From NCBI GenBank assembly GCA_029783825.1, contig JAREIK010001331.1, positions 219,261 to 283,260 on the forward strand: a stretch of 64,000 nucleotides of DNA, written 5' to 3'. Below the pieces are notes generated by a model. The model saw nothing but the letters and a program-made list of their open reading frames with translations, was not told the DNA's origin and did no database searches. Origin of the DNA: Sapria himalayana. Lineage: Eukaryota; Streptophyta; Magnoliopsida; Malpighiales; Rafflesiaceae. The number at the start of each line of letters is the position of its first letter. Position 1 is the first letter of the stretch. Shown here piece by piece: positions 38,690 to 52,485 of the stretch. The translations under genes and the position numbers were made by a program.

Positions 38690-41600
38690 AAACTTAACGA
38701 TCAAAATGAATTATTTAAATTATAATGAAAACAAATAAAAATAAGATTTATTAATTATTATTTAGTGTATAGCGGTTTAAAGGATTATCTATATAGGGGT
38801 ATCTAGATTTTGTAGTTTAGTGATTTAAGTGTTTAGGCATTTAGTGATTTATAGGTTTTATTTAAATAAAGAAATAATTAAAAAAAATATTATTTTTTGT
38901 TTTTTCACATATTCAAAGGTTATAATCTTTGAAAATATAATAATTATAAAATTATTTTCAAATTGAATACAATATTTAGTTATAATAATTATTAAATTTA
39001 TATATTATATAAATTTAATATAAATATTTGTATTGATAAATATTCTAATTATGATCAAAAATTTAAATTAATAATCTATTATTAATACGTTAGATATCAA
39101 TTAAATTATAATTACAAAACCCAAAATGATTCAGAAACAAAGCAAAATATATTCTTATATAATATTTTTTTGTTTTTAATTTTTTTCTTCTTTTATTAAG
39201 TTTATCGATATTTTTTAGTGGAAAAATAATTTATATAAATTATATTTGTATAAATTAAAATTTATTTTGGAATTAATATTTATATAAATATAAACAAATA
39301 AATAATTAAAATTAATATTTAAAATTATAATGAAAAAAATAAAAATATGATTTATTATTTATTATGTAGGATATACATGTTTAGAAAATTTATCTATTTA
39401 GGGTTTTCGAGATATAGAAGTTATTGATTTAAGTATTTAGGCATTTAATGGTTTATAGGTTTTATTCAAACAATGAAATAACAGAAAAATTTATTTTTGA
39501 TATTTATTCAAATTTTCAAAGTTTATAACATTTGAAAATATAATAATTTTAAATTTTTTTAAAAATGTGAATACAATATTTAGTAATAATAAATATTATA
39601 ACTATATAAAATATAAACTAAATATAAAAAATTTTATTGATAGATATTATATCAATTATCAAAAAATAAATTAATAAATTATTATTAATATGATAGATAT
39701 AAATTAAAATATAATTAAAAAACCTAAAATTATTAAAAATCAAAGTAAAATTTATTACTAAATAATAAGTTTTTTTTAGTTTTTGCATCATTTTATAAGC
39801 TTATATGTTTTTTATGATCAAAAATACATTATTTAAATTATATTTGTATCACTTATAATTTATTTTGTAATTAATATTTTTATAAATTATTTAAATTATA
39901 TTTAAGGTTTACGAGTTTAGAGGTTTAAGTATTTAGGCGCTTCGGGGTTTAGAAGTTTAGATATTTATGTATTTAGGCATTTAATGGTTTATAAGTTTAT
40001 TTAAACAATGATATAACAAAATTTTTTTTTTATTTTTTCTCATTTTTTAAGGTTATAAACGTTGAAAATATATCAATTTTTAAATTTTTTTATATGTGAA
40101 TACTATATTTAGTTATGATAATCTTAATAATTATATATCATGTAAATTCAATATAAATAATTATATTGAAATATATTATATTAATGATCAAATAATAAAT
40201 TAATAAACTATTATTAATAAGATAGATATTATTTTAAATATATTTGCAAAACGTAAATTTATTCAAAATCAAAGTAAAATATATTACAAAATAATACTTT
40301 CTTTGATGTTTTGCTTCTTTTTATATGTTTATTTTTTTTATTAGAAGTAAATTATTTTAATTATATGTCTTCCTCATAATTTATTTTTGATTTATATTTT
40401 TATAAAAATAAACTAATAAATAATTAAAATGAATATTTAAAACTATAATGAATATAAATAAAATAGAGATTTATTATTTATTATTCAGGATATACTAGAT
40501 TAATGGTTTAAGTATTTAGGTATTTTGGCTTTAGTGATTTAAGTGTTTAGGCCTTTAGCAATTTATAGTTTTTATTTAAAGAATGAAAAAATAAAAAATT
40601 TAATTTTTTGATTTTTTTTTAATTTTTGAAGGTTATAACCTTTGAAAATATAATAATTTTTAATTTGTTTAAAATGTGAATATAATATTTAGTTATAATA
40701 ATCTTAATAATTATATATAATGTAAACTCAAAATAAATAATTTTATTAATACATATTATAATAATGATCAATAAAAAATTAATAAACTATTATTAATAAG
40801 AATGATATAAATTAAAATATAATTACAAAATCTAAAATGATTCAAAATCAAAATAAAATATATTACTAAATAATAAATTTTTGTTTTTAAAATTCTGCAT
40901 CTTTTTTTAAGGATATATATTTTTTTTGATGAAAAATAAATTATTTAAATTAGATATGTCTCACTAATAATTTATTTTGTAATTAATATTTCTATAAAAA
41001 TAAACTAATAAATAATTAAAATAAAAATTTAGAATCAAACATAATAAAAATTAAATTGAGATTTATGATTTTTTATTAATGTAAACCTGTTTAATGGGTT
41101 AAGTATTTAAATGTTTTGTCATTTAGGAGTTTAGCAATTTAAGTTTTAGGCATTTAGTGGTTTATAGGTTTTATTTAAACAATAAAATAACAAAAAAAAA
41201 ATTGTAATTTTTTGTCATTTTCATAGGTTATAACCTTTGAAAATATAATAATATTTAAAATATTTTGAAATGTGAATACATTATTTAGTTATTTTAATAT
41301 TAATAATTATATATCATATAAATTCAATATAAATAATTTTATTGATAAATAATATAATAATGATCAAAAATTAAATTAATAAACTATTAACAATAAGATA
41401 AATATTAATTAAAAAATATTTATAATACCCAAATCGATTCAAGATTAATCTATAATAAATTACTGTATAAATATTTTTAATTTTTAAATTTTTACTTCTT
41501 TTATAAGAGCATATATATTTTTTGATTAAAAATAAATTATTTAAATTATATTTGTCACACTCATAATTTATTTTGTAATAAATATTTTATTAAAATAAAC

Positions 41601-43078
41601 AAATAAATAATTAAAATCAATATTTAAAATTATAATAAATAAAATAAAAATTAGATTTATTAATTATTAAGTAGTATATAGCGGTTGAATGGTTTATGAA
41701 TTTAGGCATTATGAGGTTTAGGAGTTTACTTATTTAACTGTGTATGCATTTAGTGGTTTATCGGTTTTATTAAAAAAATAAAATAATAAAAATTTATTTT
41801 TATTTTTTTTGATATTTTCAAAGGTTATCCTTTGAAAATATAATAATTTTTAAATTTTTTTTAAATGTGAATACAATATTTAGTTATAATAATTATTATA
41901 TTTATATATTATATAAATTCAAAATAAACAATTTTATTGATAAATATTCTAATAATGATCAAAAAATAAATTAATAATCTATTATTAATAAGACAAATAT
42001 CAATTAAAATATAATTACAAAACCTAAAATGATTCAGAAGAAAAGCAAAATATATTACTATATAATAATTTTTTGTTTAGAATTTTTTTTTTTTAAAAAA
42101 TTTTATAAATAATTTTTTGATTAAAAATAATTTATATAAATTATTTTTGTCCAACTCAATTTATTTTGTAATTAATATTTATATATAAATAAACAAATAA
42201 ATAATTAAAATGAATATTTAAAATTATAATGAAAAAAAATGAGATTTATTATTTATTATTTAGGGATACCGATTTAATTTAAATTAGATTTGTCTCACTA
42301 ATAATTTATTTTTGTAATTAATATTTCTATAAAATAAATTGATAAATAATTAAAATAAAATTTTAAAATTATACTAATTAAAAATTAAAATGAGATTTAT
42401 GATTTATTATTAATGTATACCAGTTTAATTATTTAAGTATTTAGAGGTTTTGTCGTTAGGAGTTTAGCGATTTATGTTTTTAGGCTTTTAGTGGTTTATA
42501 GGTTTTATTTAAAAAAATAAAATAACAAATAAAATTTCTATAATTTTTTATCATTTTCATAGGTTATAACATTTGAAAATATAATAATATTTAAAATTTT
42601 TTGAAATTTTAATTCAATATTTTGTTATAATAATATTAATAATTATATATCATATAAATTAAAATAAATATTTTTATTGATAGATATTATAATAATGATC
42701 AAAAATTAAATATATAAACTATTAATATTAAGATAGATATTAATTAAAAAATATTTACAAAACCCAAATTGATTCAAAATTAAAGCAACTTATATTACTT
42801 GATAATAATTTTTAAATTTTATATTTATTATTCTTTTATAAGCGTATTTTTTTATTAGATAAATAATATATTATTTAAATTATATTTGTCCCACTCATAA
42901 TTTATTTTGTAATTTATATTTCTAAATAAATATACTTATAAATAATTAAAATGAATATTTAAAAAAATAATAAATATCAATAAAAATTAGATTTATTAAT
43001 TATTTAATATTTAGCAGTTTAGTTGTTTATGTATTTAGGCATTATGGAGTTTAGGAGTTTACTGATTTAACTTTATAT

Positions 43079-43086
43079 GCATTTAG
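43079..43086. repeat. 8-bp target-site duplication, hAT copy 2, left
   Basis: GCATTTAG, matching CCATTTAG at 46450-46457 in 7 of 8 positions. It is the exact complement of the right target duplication of copy 1. Confidence 0.9.
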
Positions 43087-43541
43087 TAGGGCTGCTCACG
43101 GGACTCGGAGATTCGCGACCCTACCCGAAGTCTTGTCCCAAAAGAATCGGGACTGAAAAAATCCATTGACTTTGACTTTTTTCGTCCTATTCTGTCACGT
43201 ATTTTTTCTTTTGGGATGGTTCCGGATCTTAAGCAATATCCATCCCGAGAAAGGTCTCATCCTAAAAAATCTATACTAGAACCAGCAAAATATATAATAT
43301 ATATATAACATTATGTCACCAATTCTACTACTGCCCATCCAATTCCGATGCACCTATTGGTGTTCCGACGAGTTCCAAGCCACCTCACGCCATTCCATCC
43401 ATGTTCAGTTAGGTCCAGCCCTTGTACGGTGCACTTCTGGTTGTGGTGTTGTGGTTGGGCCGAATGTGTTACCGTCATTATTGTAGAGCTTCTTGTTTGA
43501 AATATTTATATGTATTTATGCTTATCTTATCATATTAATTA

Positions 43542-45637
43542 ATGGCAATGCAGATGGCACAATCCAGCGGTAAACAAAAAATACAATAAATTGAAGATGA
43601 TCACATCTCAAATGATCAAAGTACTGGTAAATCGAATCATCATCCTTTCACGAACCCTCCTATTGTTACGGCAGGTTCTTCAATTCCAATTGTAAAAGAA
43701 ATTCAAGGTACATCTGAACCTCAAGCTCATAAAAAGTATAAGTCTGCTATTTGGGAAACTTATGAGATATTAGTTGATTCACAGGGAAATGAAACTGGTA
43801 GGGCAGCTTGTATATGGTGTAGGAAAGAAGACATGGCAAAAAGTGATAAGGTAATTCGGGATTATGGAAATACTAGAGAAAGACTTGTAGGAAATTTCCA
43901 CTCAAAAAAGAATTAATAGAAGCTCACAAAGGTAAAGACAAGTCACAATCTTTGTTGAGTTTCACTAAAGGTACTAGTTCAGAGGATAACAAATTAACTT
44001 TTTGGTAAATTGAACAACAACTAGTTAGGGTGGCTTTGGTGAAAATGATGATAAAAGATGAATTGCCTTTTTGTTTTGTTGAGAGTGATGAGTTTAAGGT
44101 GTGAAGTTAGTGTGCCTCATTCTATCTAGGAACTCTATATTCAGGGATTATTTTTCTTTGCTTGTGTAGGAAAATAAGAAATTATTTGATAGCATATCAT
44201 CTCATTGTTGTAGATTTTCTTTGATTACCGACACTTGGACTAGCATTCAAAATTTGTATTATATATATTTGACTGTTCATTTCATTGATTCTCAATGGAA
44301 TATGCATAAAAGGCTTTTGAACTTTTGTGTAATTAAAAGTCATTCTGTAGTTAATATTAGAAATGCTATTGAGTTTTGCATGAATGAATTGAGTTTGAGA
44401 AAGTTGATGTGCATTACTGTTGACAATGCATCAAATAATGATTTTGTAGTTTAACAATTGAAAAAAAGGCATGTGAAGAAAAGTGTTGTACCTTTGAGAG
44501 GCGAGCATTTTCATATGAGATGTTGTGCTCATATCTTAAACTTAATTGTCAGAGATGGCATTGCAATAGTTGAGGGGCCTATTCAAAAAATTAGAGGTGT
44601 GGTGAAATATGTGAGGAGTAGTCCTAAAAGATTAGATATGTTTAAGTTGTGTGTTGAAGAAGCAAACTTGACATCTGAATCTTCATTGCAATTAGATTGT
44701 AAATTTTCTAGCTCATAATATTCTACCTCTAGTGTTTATTTTCCTGAGATTATTCGAATTTCGAAAAAAATTGAGCTTTGTGAAAATAGTATAGATACAA
44801 TGGTGTCTGAAATTGGTATGAAAATGAGGCATAAATTCAACAAATATTGGGGTTCTCTTCAGTCAACAAATATTATGATTTTTGTAGCAGTAGTGTTAGA
44901 TCCTAGACATAAGCTCAAATATATCAAGTTAAGTACACTTAGCATTATGGAGAGGAATTGGCTAAAAATTTGGTGAAAAAGGTTATAACTGCTTTCAATG
45001 AGATGATAGATGATTATAAAGATTTGAATGAAAATGAATCAAAATAAGATGATTTCTCTTCTACTGTGTTGAAGAAAAATGATAATTTCTTTGATGGTAG
45101 TGATACTTATGTTGATTATTTTTTTGTTGAATTGGAGAAAGTACATAAAGTTGCAGCTTTGGAAGAGTTGGATAGGTACTTGGAGGACAAACTTGAAAAA
45201 AAATAGAATTGATTTTGATCTTCTAAACTGGTAGAAGGTAAATGAGGTTAGGTATCCTTCTTTGGCAAATGTAGCAAGGGATGTATTTACTATCCAAGCA
45301 TCTACTGTGGCCTACGAATCTACATTTAGCACTTGGGGGAGAACTTTAGATAAAATTCTGAATTCTTTAACACCTATTACAGTAGAAGTTCTCATATGTC
45401 TACAAGATTGGCTGAGAAGCTCAAACAAACCTATTGAAATTGAAGAATTAGTTCAAGACCATGATGATAATGAATCAGGTTAGTATACAAATCTTTTAAA
45501 TTTTAATTTCACTTTTACTTATTTTATTCATGCAATTTAATAAAAATATGGTTCAATTACAATTTTCAGAGGGGTCTCAAGATCCAAAAATTTCTCCAAC
45601 TATAGTTGGCCAACTAAATTTGGAATGGGTGTATTAA
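43542..45637 (+). pseudogene. hAT transposase pseudogene, copy 2
   Basis: Same reading as copy 1 from ATG 43542. The BED part ends in a frameshift: one base is lost near 43857 relative to copy 1. The catalytic core 44221-44454 is open and well kept: LITDTW (first Asp 44230-44232) to VDNASNND (second Asp 44422-44424). A stop at 44454 separates it from KKRHVKKS...CCAHILNLIV (44458-44700). A 190-bp deletion then removes the PTRWNST motif seen in copy 1. The C-terminal dimerisation part (45262-45478, AYESTFSTWGR, ICLQDWLR) is open, but a TAG interrupts it upstream, just after a Trp codon at about 45232. Stops at 43587-43589, 44006-44008 and 44167-44169 are shared with copy 1. It cannot encode a working enzyme. 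Confidence 0.92.
45479..45569 (+). other. Intron near the 3' end of transposase copy 2
   Basis: Donor GTTAGT at 45479 and acceptor TTTTCAG ending 45569. The join GAATCAG / AGGGGTCTCAAG restores a codon and opens a short last exon (45570-45637) ending NLEWVY then TAA. It matches copy 1, including an AT-rich intron of the same length (91 bp). Confidence 0.8.
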
Positions 45638-46449
45638 ATTTTATATGGTAATATTTTGTTTTTTTATTACTCTTTCATCTTAGAAATTTATGTCTACATG
45701 ATTAACACGTTTTCATCTTTGTTGTCCTTCTACAGTGGAGGATGAAAAGGGAGGAGTTGTAGAAGAGATAATTAATTGGATTTGGATTTTAGTTGCTGTT
45801 CCGAGATGGAGCTTTGAAATGATTATTATCATGGATGTTATTAGTTGTATTTTTTTGTTATATTATGCTGCCCAATTTTAGCAATTACGTAAGTAGTAAT
45901 TACTGCTACCAATGTTTGTGGTCATCTTTAGCTATTCCTTAATATTTTAAGTAATTGTTTAAAAAATATAGTATTGCTATTATGGTTAACTTTCACTCGG
46001 CTGAACAAAGCCAACTTGTGAAAAAACAAAGAATCAAATTAAGTACACAACTAGGTCCCGTTCTATTTAACTTTTCTATCCTTTTCAGCATATTAAAGTT
46101 TTTGACAAGGTAAAGGAACTCGTTTGTGGTATTCAGCCTATTTGACAAAACAAAATTGGCCCAATTTACGTTTGTAAGATATATAACTAAGGAATGATAA
46201 ATGGTACAACAAAAGGTTTCGACATGAACTAACTTGGCCGGTTTGAAGAAAATAAATTTAAAAAAATGTTCGAACTTCGTTCCGTCCTGGAACCATTTTC
46301 TCCTACCCAAAATCCCGATCTCCGTCTCATCCTATCCCGTTATTTTCAACCTATGGGATGGGTCTGGATCTTCAAAAAAAATCTCTGAACTATGGGAAGG
46401 TACTTTAGATTTGTAATCCCCATCCCGTCCCGTCCCATGAGCACCCCTA

Positions 46450-46457
46450 CCATTTAG
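46450..46457. repeat. 8-bp target-site duplication, hAT copy 2, right
   Basis: CCATTTAG, one mismatch to GCATTTAG on the left. Satellite of the class A octamer block (AGTGGTTTATAGG) continues from here. Confidence 0.88.
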
Positions 46458-49400
46458 TGGTTTATAGGTTTTATTTAAAAAATAAAATAACAAAAAATTT
46501 AATATAATCTTTGAAACTATAACAATTTTTAAATTTTTTTTAAATATGAATACAATATTTAGTTATGATAATCTTAATAATTATATATCATGTAAATTCA
46601 ATATAAACAATTATATTGATATATATTATAATAATGATCATACAAAAGATTAATAAACATTATTAATAATATAAATATTGTTTAAAATATATTTACAAAA
46701 CCTAAAATGATTCAAAATCAAAGTGAAATATTTTACTAAATATTAATTTTAAATTTTTAAATTTTTGTATCCATTTATAAGCTTATATATTTTTTGATTA
46801 AAAATAAATTATTTAAATTATATTTGTCTAACTATTTATTTATATTTTAATTTATATCTCTATAAAAATAAACTAATAAATAATTAAAATGTATATATAT
46901 AATTATAATGAATACAAATAAAAATGAGATTTATGATTTATTATTTAGGGTATACCTATTTAATGATTTATGTTTATTGTGGTTTTGGGGTTAATGAGTT
47001 TATTGATTTATATGTTTACACATTTAGGTTTTATTTATTGATTTATAAGTTTTATTTAATCAAAGAAATAACAAAAAATTTATTTTTATGAATTTTCATG
47101 ATTTTCAAAGGATATCACCTTTCAAAATATAATAATTTTTTAATAGTTCGAAAATATGAATATAATACTTAGTTATATTAATCTTAATAATTATATTTGA
47201 TGTAAATTCAATATAAAAAATTTTATTAATATATATTATTTTGATGATCAACAAATAAATTAATAAACTATTATTAATAAGACATATATTAATTAAAATA
47301 TATTTGCAGAACCCAAAATAATTCAAAATCAAAGTAAATTATATTACTAAATAAAATTTTAAATTTTTGAAATTTTGTTTATTTTTATAAGCTTATATTT
47401 TTTTTATAAAAAATAATTTATTTAAATCATATATGTCTCACTCATTATTTATTTTGTAATTAATATTTGTATAAAAATAAACTAAAAAATAATTAAAGTG
47501 AATATTTAAAATTATATTGAATACAAATAAAAATGAGATTTATTATTTATTATTTAGGTTATATAGGTTTAATGGTTTAAGTATTTAGGGGGTTTTGGGG
47601 TTTAGAAGTCTAGAGATTTAAATGTTTAAGCATTTAGTGGTTTATAAGTTTTATTTAAATAATAAAATAATAAAAAAATTATTTTTTTTATTTTTTATCA
47701 TTTTTGAAGGTTATAACCTTTGAAAATATAATAATTTTTAAATGTTTGTCAAATGTAAATATAATATTTAGTTATAATAATCTTAATAATAATAAGACAT
47801 TTAAATTCAATATAAGTACTTTTATTGTAAGATATTATAAAATTGATCACATAATAAATTAATAAACTATTCTTAATAAGATTGATAGTAATTAAAATAT
47901 AATTGCAAAACCTATATATAATGATTCAAAATCAAAGTAAAATATATTACTAAATAATAATTTTTTGTTTTTAAATTTTTACTTCTTTTTATAAGCTTAT
48001 ATTTTTTTGATTAAAAATAAATTATTACAATTATAGTTGTCTCTTTCATTATTTATTTTGTAATTAATATTTCTATAAAAAATAAACTAATAAATAATTA
48101 AAATGAATATTTAGAATTATAATGAATACAAATTAAAATAAGATTTATTATTTATTATATGTGGTATCCTAGTTTAATGGTTTGATTATTTAGGAGTTTT
48201 GTCGTTTAGGAGTTTATCAATTTATGTTTTTAGGTATTTAGTGGTTTATAGGTTTTATTTATATAATAAAAATAAATTTTTTTTTTTCGATTTTTTCTGA
48301 TTTTCAAAGGTTATAACCTTTGAAAATAAAATAATTTTTAAATTTTTTTGAAATGTGAATACTATCTATAATTATATTTATCTTACAAATTATTTATCAT
48401 ATAAATTCAATATAAACAACTTTAATGATAGATATTATAATAATGATCAAAAATTAAATTAATAAACTATTATTAATAATATAAATATTAATTAAAATAT
48501 ATTTACATAACACAAAATGATTCAAAATCAAATCAAAATATATTACTAAATAATAATATTTAATTTTTTAATTTTTTATTCTTTTTATAAGCTTATATTT
48601 TTTTTGATTAAAAAATAAATAATTTAAATAATATTTGACTCACTCAAAATTTATTTTGTAATTAATTTTTCTAAAAAATTAAACTATAAATAATTAAAAT
48701 GAATATTTATAATTATAATAAATAGATATAAAAATGAGATTTATTATTTATTAAGTAGTATATAGATGTTAAAATCTTTCTGTATTTAGGGGTTTCGGGG
48801 TTTATGAGCTTACTAATTTAAGTAAGTAAGCATTTAATGGTATATAGGTTTTATTTAAAAAATAAAATAACAAAAAAAAATATTTTTATTATTTTTTATC
48901 ATTTTTTAAGATTATAACCTTTGAAAATATAATAATTTTTAAATTTTTTTCAAAAGTGAATGCAATATTTATTTATAATAATTATATATCAAATAAATTT
49001 AAAATAAACAATTTTATTGATAGATATTCTAATAAATATCAAAAAATAAATTAAAAATCTATTATGAATAAGATTGATATTACTTAAAATATAATATCAA
49101 AACCTAAAATGATTCAAAATCAAAGCTAAATATATTACTAAATAATAATTATTTGTTTTTAAATTTTTATTCTTTTTATCAGCTTATCAATTTTTTGATT
49201 AAAAATAATTTTTATAAATTATATTTTTAACTCATAATTTATTTTATAATTAATACATATATAAAAATAAAAAACTAAACAATCAAAATGAATTTTTAAA
49301 TTTATAATGAAAACAAAAAAAATGAAATTTATTAATTATTATTTAGGGTATACCGATTTAAAGAATTATCTATATAAAGGTATCGCGATTTTGTGGTTTA

Positions 49401-50930
49401 GTGATTTAAATCTTTAAGCATTTTGTGATGTATAGGTTTTATTTAAACAATAGAATAACAAAGAAAAAATATTTTTTTTTATTTTTTCACATTTTCAAAG
49501 TTTATAACCTTTGAAAATATAATATTTTTAAAATTTTTTTCAAAAGTGAATACAATATTTAGTTATAATAATCATTATATTTATATATCATATAAATTCA
49601 ATGTAAACATTTTTATTGATAAATATTATAATAATGATGAAAAAATAACTTAATAATCTATTATTAATAAGATAGATATAAATTAAAATATAATTACAAA
49701 ATCTAAAATGATTCAGAAGCAAAACAAAATATATTACTATGTAATTATTTGTTGTTTTGAATTTTTTTTTTCTTTTTAAAAGTTTATCTATCATTTTTTG
49801 ATGAAAAATAATTTACATAAATTATATTTGTCTAACTCATAAATTATTTTGTAATTAATATTTATATAAAAAATAAACAAATAAATAATTAAAATGAATA
49901 TTTAAAATTATAATTAAAAATAATGAGATTTATTATCTATTATTTAGGGTATACCGGTCTAATTTAAATTAGATCTCTCTTACTAATAATTTATTTTGTA
50001 ATTAATATTTCTTAAAAAATAAACTGAAAATTAATTAAAATAAAAATTTAAAATTATACTGAATAAAAATTAAAATGATATATATGATTTATTATTAATG
50101 TATAAGAGTTTAATGTTTAAGTATTTAGAGGTTTTGTATTTTAGGAGTTTAGCGATTTAGGTTTTTAGTCATTAAGTGGTTTATTGGTTTTATTTAAACA
50201 ATAAAATAACAAAAAAAAATTGTAATTTTTTCTCATTTTCATATGTTATAACCTTTGAAAATCTAATAATATTTAAAATTTTTTGAAATGTGAATATAAT
50301 ATTTTGTTATAATAATATTAATAATTATATATGATATAAATTCAATATAAATAATTTTATTGATAGATATTATAATAATGATCAAAAATTAAATTAATAA
50401 ACTATTAATAATAAGATAGATATTAATTAAAAAATATTTACAAAACCCAAATTGATTCAAAATTAAAGTAACTTATATTACTTGATAATAATTTTTAATT
50501 TTTAAATTTATACTTCTTTTATAAGCATATATAATTTTTTTATTAAAAATGAATTATTTAAATTATATTTGTCGCACTCATAATTTATTTTATAATAAAT
50601 ATTTCTATAAAAATAAACTAATAAATAATTAAAATGAATATATAAACTATAATAAATAGAAATTAAAATTAGATTTATTAATTATTATGTATTATATAGA
50701 AGTTTAATGGTTTATTTATTTAGGCATTACGGGGTTTAGGTGTTTACTGATTTAATTGTGTATGCATTTAGTGGTTTATAGGTTTTATTTACAAAATAAA
50801 ATAATAAAACATTTATTTTTATTATTTTTTGATATTTTCAAAGGTTATAACCTTTGAAAATATAAGAATTTTTAAATTCTTTTCAAAGTGAATTCAATAT
50901 TTAGGAATAATAATCAATATATTTATATAT
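46450..50930 (-). repeat. Satellite segment 7 (minus orientation)
   Basis: Only about 60 bp next to the element matches the left flank of hAT copy 1. After 46510 the sequence skips the palindrome and becomes a different class, so the outer arm was replaced. Read from 50930 downward the classes are A, B, C, D, E, H, I, colinear with + segment 4. The array stops abruptly at ATATATCAT before the Copia-like fragment. No gene seen. Confidence 0.88.
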
Positions 50931-51466
50931 CATAAACATAGAAACAATAGAAACAAACACAGAAACATAGAAACACATGATACAGAAACACAGAAACAAC
51001 AGAAAACAAGCAATATATATATCCCAATTCAGGAACCATCCATGATAGAATCAAAAAACGAGAAATAAACACAGAAAATAACTTGGTTCCCTAGTCGCTT
51101 AGTACGACTAGCTATATCCACCAGAAAATGCTTATGCATTACATATTAAAGCAATAGAAATGTTTTACAGTATCCAGCACACAGAATAGTCATGATAAAT
51201 CACACAGAGAGAAGAGAGAGAGACAATGAACAGTTCTACTAGTCCAAAAACAACCACCCAAAAATAAAATTACAAAACATTTTATATTAAAATTTATCTC
51301 AGTTCATTTAACCAGAGCGGGTCGAATCATGATATGGGTCAGGCTCTGCTCCAATTTCGGTCCACTATTCGATAAGCGAGACCTTCGTTATTGTGCTACT
51401 GCTGCATCCCTTGCCTCTAAATATTTCCTTTCCTACACTTACATGAAAATTTTAAAAAAGAATAAA
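50931..51466. mobile_element. Fragment resembling a Copia-type LTR
   Basis: Normal-composition sequence with ACA-rich tracts (AACATAGAAACA repeats), then AACTTGGTTCCCTAGTCGC and CTATATCCACC. This pairing of a 'TGGTTC' and a 'TACGTCCAC'-like motif is common in plant Copia LTRs. A GAGAGAAGAGAGAGAGACA tract follows. It has no internal domain, no clear TG...CA ends and no target duplication. It sits exactly where a minus array meets a plus array, and the + side starts with the same sequence as 12114. The LTR assignment is from family memory and moderate only. Confidence 0.45.
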
Positions 51467-52461
51467 TATTTGGTTATACAAACAGATTATTAAAAAAAAA
51501 ATTACATATACAGCAATAATAAATCTTAAATCTCATTTTAATTTGTATTCATTATGATTTTAATATATTCATTTTAAATATTTATTAGTTTATTTTTTTA
51601 TATAAATATTAATTACAAAATAAATAATTAGTCAGACAAATATAATATTAATAATTTACTTTTAATAAAAAAAATATAATCTTATAAAAAGAAGTAAAAA
51701 TTTTAAAACAAAAAATTATTATTTAGTAACAAATTTTACATTGATTATGAATCATTTCAGGTTTTGTAATTTATATCTATCATATTAATAATAGTTTATT
51801 AATTTAATTTTTGATAATTGATATCATATCTTTCAATAAATTTTTTATAATTAGTTTATATTATATATAATAATAATGATTATTATTACTAAATATTTTA
51901 TTCACATTTTTAAAAAATTTTAAAATTATTATATTTTTAAATGTTATAACCTTTGAAAATGTGAAAAAATAAAAAAAAATAATTTTTTTGTTGTTTCATT
52001 GTTTAAATAAATCCTGTAAACCACTAAATGCCTAAATACTTAAATCAATAACTCCTAAATCTCGAAAATCATAAATAGATTTTCATTTTAAACCATTATA
52101 CCCTAAATAATAAATAATAAATCTCAATATTATTTTTTTCATTATAATTTAAAATATTCATTTTAATTATTTATTTGTTTATTTTTATAAAATTATTAAT
52201 AACAGAATAAATTGAGTTAGACAAATATAATTTATATAATTATTTTTCATCAAAAAAATATAAATAAACTTTTTAAAATAAAAAAAATTCAAAACAAAAA
52301 ATTATTATATAGTAATATATTTTGCTTTGTTTCTGAATCATTTTAGGTTTTATAATTATATTTAAATTGATAACTCTTTTATTAATAATAGATTATTAAT
52401 TTATTCTTTGATAATTATTAGAATATTTATAAATAAAAATATTTATTTTGAATTTATATGT

Positions 52462-52485
52462 TATATATATATATATATATATATA
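52462..52485. repeat. (TA)12 microsatellite
   Basis: 24 bp of alternating T and A in the body of a satellite monomer. The matching site in duplication copy 1 (near 13165-13180) has the normal ATATATAAATATAATG, so this is a local expansion. Confidence 0.85.

Larger units (their letters stand above)
36801..43086 (-). repeat. Satellite segment 6 (minus orientation)
   Basis: Begins within a class B body (AAATTTTTGTTTTTAAAATTTGCC). From 36801 to about 38150 it is the inverted homologue of about 52120-53400 and of 12800-14050: a class A variant with a short deletion (near 37450, 13535 and 52840) and the hairpin-matched TTTTTTGATAT. It then changes to classes D, C, F, K and others, and from about 41060 becomes the right arm of the hAT-bearing inverted duplication. 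No gene seen. Confidence 0.88.
43087..46449 (+). mobile_element. hAT DNA transposon, copy 2 (defective, 3.36 kb)
   Basis: Terminal inverted repeats: TAGGGCTGCTCACGGGAC (43087-43104) and the complement of TAGGGGTGCTCATGGGAC (46432-46449), 16 of 18 matching and better kept than in copy 1. The 5' flank (43105-43541) and 3' flank (45638-46431) hold no other gene; the 3' flank repeats the GGGACGGG-type subterminal motif in complement. The element lies in minus-oriented satellite, just as copy 1 lies in plus-oriented satellite, so element and surroundings were inverted together. Confidence 0.93.
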
